Source: Woeseiaceae bacterium (GTDB lineage: Bacteria; Pseudomonadota; Gammaproteobacteria; Steroidobacterales; Woeseiaceae). From it: a stretch of 8,728 bases of DNA. The translations under genes were made by a program, and so were the position numbers. The notes beneath the pieces are model-generated. The model was not told the origin of the DNA and did not search any database. It saw nothing but the letters and a program-made list of their open reading frames with translations. Positions within the stretch are counted from its first letter, which is position 1. Every line of letters starts with the position of its first letter. The DNA is taken from the NCBI GenBank assembly GCA_013138675.1, contig WTCH01000343.1:1-8728 (forward strand), in the 5' to 3' direction. Positions 5,747-8,728 of the stretch are shown one piece after another.

Positions 5747-7952
5747 AACTCGAACCCTGCAGGTCGGCCAGGTAGGCCTGAACGTCGTTGCGCAGCTGCT
5801 CTTCTTCCTTTTCCCAACGCTGCATTGCAGCCTGGATCCGCGGGTCGGCGACGACTGCTGCAAGATGTGGTTGCGAAAAATTCTCGCGCCAACTCAGATT
5901 GACAGCGACCGACTGCGTGAAAATAGTCTCGAGCGCGACATCCACAGCCTTCTCTATTTCGCCTCGCATCGCCAGGATATTGGCATGCGTCATCGGGTTC
6001 TCGGTTGGGTCAAAACCGAGTGATTCCCAGATTTCGAGCAGAGAATCGAGGCGTTCGAGAAACTCATCACGCGGCAATGACGTATACCAGGTACCGAGGG
6101 CCAATCCTTGCACGACGCGGAATTTTTGCGGCACGGATTCAGCCTCAATGTCGAAAATTTCGGGTGCCTGCTCATTCAGCCACAGCAGTTCCTCATCGAC
6201 GGTGCCATTTCGAAGGGCGTGTCGCAGCAGGTATTGCACGGCGCCACCATACGCGTAGCGTCGATCGTCGATGCCATCCTCGATCGCGCGACGCGCGCTG
6301 GCGACACTACCTTCCTCGTCTCCGAGCGCGATCGCCCTCAAGAGCTCTATCCGATAAGCGACCTCACTCGTCGGCTCAAGTGTCAGGACCCGGTCGCGAA
6401 AATCATCGCCCTGCTCAGTCAAATTGAGCCGGTAAAGAAACTCCGCCAGCATGCCGGGAAGCTCATGATCTTTGGCGTCGACCTCGAGCGCTTTGAGAAA
6501 ATTGCGCGTGTAGGCGACTCCATCGCCATCCTGAAGGTCTAAATTACCGAGGTATGTGTAGCCATTGGGCTGCAGCGGCTCAATTTCGAGCGATTTCTCC
6601 AGTGCAGCCCTCGCCTCGTCAGACTGTTTATTGTGCAGAAAGGCGGTGCCGAGCTCGTACAGAATCTGCGGATTGAGCGGATCCCGCTCCAGAGCATCTT
6701 CAAGAACGGGAACGACTTTCTCGGTTTGTCGCATCGCACGGTAGGTACGTACGAGCAGAATGCGTGGCTGCAGTTCGTCAGGCACTTCGGCAACGATCGC
6801 CTCGAGCTCCGGTATAGATTCAGACATCGCAGTAATGTCGCCGTTAAGCGCGCTTAGCATCGACGTCGCGACCAGCTGTGTGGCACGGGCGACTGCATTG
6901 TCGGGTTGAGCCGCCAGCACCTGGTCTGTCACTGCCATAATTTTGGTAACGGCGTCCTGGGTATCGATCAAGCCCGTTTCCAGTTGGTGGAAATAGACCG
7001 CGGCCAGCTCGATCTTGGCGTCAAGAAAATCAGGATCGATAAGCAATGCGCCCTTTAGCAAATCTTCGGCCGCACGAAGACCACCATACGAGAATGTTTG
7101 CCGAGCCTTGCGCGCCTGCATATAGAGGTCGTAGGCATCGGGATTGGTCGTTTGCACACCGGCGAGCTGTCTCTCGCCATCCACGCCAAGCAGGGATGCC
7201 GACAAAGCGTCACCGACCCTTTTCGCGATCTCATCCTGGATGCCAAAAATATCGTCCAACGTGCGATCGTAGCTCTCCGACCAGACATGGAACCCGTCGC
7301 TCGCGCGAATAAGCTGTGCCGTGATGCGAACACGATCACCCTGGCGTTGCACGCTGCCCTCCAGGACGTGCGCAACACCGAGAGCAGTCGCGATCTCGCG
7401 GATGTTTATGTTTTGCCCCTTGAACGCAAAGCTCGACGTGCGCGCCGCGACTTTTAGCTCAGGCACCTGCGCGAGCATGTGCAGCAGGGTTTCGGTCAGG
7501 CCATCCGAAAAATATTCATTGTCCTTGTCGTTCGACATGTTTTCGAATGGCAGGACCGCAACCGACGCGTCGCTGACTTCGACCTCAGTTGGCGCTAAGT
7601 CGTCGCCCGTTTGTTGTGCGCTGAAGAGGCCAACAAAGACAATGAGGATGATAACGCCGGTGACCGTGACGTAGTCGAGTTTGCGTACTGCGCCCCCGGC
7701 ATTGGTGTCGTCGCGAACGACATCTTCCTCGCGCTTGATCCCTTCGGGCGTTAGTTCGTAGAACCAGGAAAAAACGACAGCCGGAATGAAGCCGAACACG
7801 AAAATCAGGATGACGGCGCGAGCTGCCCATTCCGGAGCGCCCAAAGTCGGCAAAATTGTCGTCAGGACTTCGGTCAGCAGCCAGCCCACCACGAGATAGG
7901 CAGCAGCAACTCGAACAACATTGCGACGTTTTAGTTCAGCTACAAGGGACAT
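5745..7952 (-). CDS. membrane-anchored FlgO/TolB-N-like domain and TPR protein
   Basis: This encodes 735 residues from ATG 7952, which begins with the typical family opening MSLVAELKRRNVVRVAAAYL. Seen: three hydrophobic helices (about 13-35, 44-66 and 95-112), with the conserved ELTPEGIKRE motif (66-75) after the second. A FlgO/TolB-N-like domain follows (about 130-250: SVAVLPFENMS, YFSDGLTETLL, VLEGSVQRQGDRVRITAQLI, WSESYDR). A long TPR region runs from about 271 to 720; the clearest repeats are at about 405-490 (ALERDPLNPQILYELG, SLEIEPLQPNGYTYLG). In related proteins the N-terminal module is often joined to winged-helix, adenylate cyclase or kinase domains; none is present here. It is probably an inner-membrane scaffold or signalling protein with most of its length on one side of the membrane. 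The ribosome site is weak, and a TATAAT box lies upstream. It is convergent with the lipoprotein gene. Family membership is firm; the specific role is unknown. Confidence 0.9.
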   Translation of the reverse strand: MSLVAELKRRNVVRVAAAYLVVGWLLTEVLTTILPTLGAPEWAARAVILIFVFGFIPAVVFSWFYELTPEGIKREEDVVRDDTNAGGAVRKLDYVTVTGVIILIVFVGLFSAQQTGDDLAPTEVEVSDASVAVLPFENMSNDKDNEYFSDGLTETLLHMLAQVPELKVAARTSSFAFKGQNINIREIATALGVAHVLEGSVQRQGDRVRITAQLIRASDGFHVWSESYDRTLDDIFGIQDEIAKRVGDALSASLLGVDGERQLAGVQTTNPDAYDLYMQARKARQTFSYGGLRAAEDLLKGALLIDPDFLDAKIELAAVYFHQLETGLIDTQDAVTKIMAVTDQVLAAQPDNAVARATQLVATSMLSALNGDITAMSESIPELEAIVAEVPDELQPRILLVRTYRAMRQTEKVVPVLEDALERDPLNPQILYELGTAFLHNKQSDEARAALEKSLEIEPLQPNGYTYLGNLDLQDGDGVAYTRNFLKALEVDAKDHELPGMLAEFLYRLNLTEQGDDFRDRVLTLEPTSEVAYRIELLRAIALGDEEGSVASARRAIEDGIDDRRYAYGGAVQYLLRHALRNGTVDEELLWLNEQAPEIFDIEAESVPQKFRVVQGLALGTWYTSLPRDEFLERLDSLLEIWESLGFDPTENPMTHANILAMRGEIEKAVDVALETIFTQSVAVNLSWRENFSQPHLAAVVADPRIQAAMQRWEKEEEQLRNDVQAYLADLQGSS

Positions 7953-7985
7953 TCAGGCACTCAGGGCTTCTTCGTGAAGACAAAG

Positions 7986-7991
7986 ATTATA
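7986..7991 (-). promoter_or_regulatory. candidate -10 box (TATAAT) for the TPR gene
   Basis: A perfect TATAAT on the minus strand lies 33 nt before the ATG at 7952, in the 75-bp gap after the molybdopterin hydroxylase gene. No good TTGACA-like box occurs 16-18 nt upstream, so the promoter is weak, activator-dependent or absent. If real, the leader would be about 25 nt and the TPR gene would be transcribed separately from its upstream neighbour. I see no terminator in this gap. Confidence 0.4.
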
Positions 7992-8027
7992 CGTTTATTA
8001 GATGCGCAGACGAGCCTGAAGGTTTCG

Positions 8028-8728
8028 TTAGATTAGCGGTATTCGCCGTTTTCTTTGGCCCGTGGCCGAATACACGGCATTTGCGATAGCGGCCGCAGTT
8101 GGTCCTTGCGCCGCTTCACCGACACCGAGAGCCGGATCGTCGCGCCGATCCATGAAAGACACCTCAATATCGGGAATCTCGTCGAATCGCAGTATCGGGT
8201 AGGACGCCCAGTCCACGCTGAGTTTGCGCTCGGTGCTGAAGCGGATCCGCTCCTTGAGCGTCCAGCTTGACGACTGCACGATGCTGCCCTCGATCTGGGC
8301 GCTGGCGCCGTCAGGATTGATGACCAGGCCCGCATCACACACAGCAGACGCCTGTTTCAGCCGGATCGACCCGTCTTCGACGGCCACACGCATGACGACC
8401 CCAACGTACGCCGAACGATTCTTGAATCGCGCAAAACCGAGCCCCCACCCATCGCTCGGCGACGGCTTTCGTCCATACCAGCCACTCTGCTCTGCCAGTC
8501 GTTCCAGCAACGCAGTCGCGCGTTCATCTTCGAGCTGGCGCAATCGATAATCAAGTGGATCGACATCGGCGCGCAGAGCCAGTTCGTCCATGAACGACTC
8601 AATGGCAAAGACATTCGTATAGGCACCCAATCCTCGCAGCGCTGAAACCCGAATCGGCACGTCGGTCAGCAGGTGCTTCGTCACGTCCATCGACTCGAAC
8701 GCATACAACGGCACGCCGTTTCGGTCGG
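8028..8728 (-). CDS. xanthine dehydrogenase/isoquinoline 1-oxidoreductase-type molybdopterin-binding subunit, C-terminal part
   Basis: The frame is open from the window end to the TAA at 8028-8030, about 233 codons. The GTG at 8714 is internal, and the first two thirds or more of the protein lie beyond 8728. Motifs of the molybdenum hydroxylase large subunit are seen in order: RVSALRGLGAYTNVFAIESF (a cofactor-proximal Arg-Gly loop), ESFMDELA, DPLDYRLRQL, GLGFARFKN, DAGLVINPDGASAQIEGSIV, WTLKE, YPILRFDEIP and GVGEAAQGPTAAAIANAV. The Glu of GVGE (codon 8115-8117) is the catalytic base in this family. These enzymes hydroxylate N-heterocycles or aldehydes with water at a molybdopterin-cytosine cofactor and usually pair with a 2Fe-2S small subunit, which is not in view. 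The WTLKE and ESFMDEL pattern fits the isoquinoline-oxidoreductase-like subgroup better than classical XdhB, so the substrate is left open. The C-terminus stops at RIPLI, a few residues shorter than is common. Confidence 0.85.
   Translation of the reverse strand, partial: DRNGVPLYAFESMDVTKHLLTDVPIRVSALRGLGAYTNVFAIESFMDELALRADVDPLDYRLRQLEDERATALLERLAEQSGWYGRKPSPSDGWGLGFARFKNRSAYVGVVMRVAVEDGSIRLKQASAVCDAGLVINPDGASAQIEGSIVQSSSWTLKERIRFSTERKLSVDWASYPILRFDEIPDIEVSFMDRRDDPALGVGEAAQGPTAAAIANAVYSATGQRKRRIPLI

Noticed and set aside
6883..6899. Sigma-54-like TGGCAC-CTGCA element
   Set aside because: It is inside the coding part of the TPR gene, the -12 element is a poor match and no gene starts downstream.

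Overview
The window looks like an ordinary chromosomal stretch from a free-living gammaproteobacterium. The GC-rich coding, the dense overlapping genes and the family mix support this. The mix is an LKRRNVVRV-type membrane TPR protein, a multi-sensor GGDEF-EAL protein, a stand-alone Urate_ox_N membrane protein and a molybdopterin hydroxylase. The TPR family is especially abundant in Woeseia-like marine and sediment lineages, so that kind of host is my best guess, but it is only an inference. I see no insertion sequence, phage gene, CRISPR array, tRNA or rRNA.

Layout from left to right. (1) Positions 2-559, plus strand: the C-terminal 185 codons of a PuuD/Urate_ox_N-family membrane protein, cut by the window edge. 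(2) Convergent to it, on the minus strand, is a two-gene unit. A large cytosolic GAF-PAS-PAS-GGDEF-EAL protein (938-3595) is followed, with a 23-nt overlap, by a small secreted protein resembling the C-terminal domain of TolA/TonB (586-960). (3) A 175-bp divergent intergenic region (3596-3770) holds a short hairpin. (4) On the plus strand, 3771-5669 encodes a 632-residue lipoprotein with a DUF4382-like start and several beta-rich modules. It ends in a textbook intrinsic terminator (5715-5746). (5) Convergent to that, on the minus strand, is a 735-residue protein with three membrane helices, a FlgO/TolB-N-like domain and TPRs (5745-7952). Its stop codon lies inside the terminator T-tract. (6) Upstream of it, same strand, is the C-terminal part of a xanthine dehydrogenase/isoquinoline 1-oxidoreductase-type molybdopterin-binding subunit (8028 to the window end).

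How the genes may work together. The clearest unit is the c-di-GMP enzyme plus the small periplasmic protein, which are probably translationally coupled. The lipoprotein shares its promoter region with that unit but not its strand. The two window-edge genes (Urate_ox_N and the molybdopterin hydroxylase) could both act in purine oxidation, but they are 7.5 kb apart on opposite strands and the hydroxylase is not clearly a true xanthine dehydrogenase. I found no convincing evidence of a wholly new system. The most unusual items are the TolA-C-like partner gene, the multi-module lipoprotein and the diverged active-site segments of the EAL domain.
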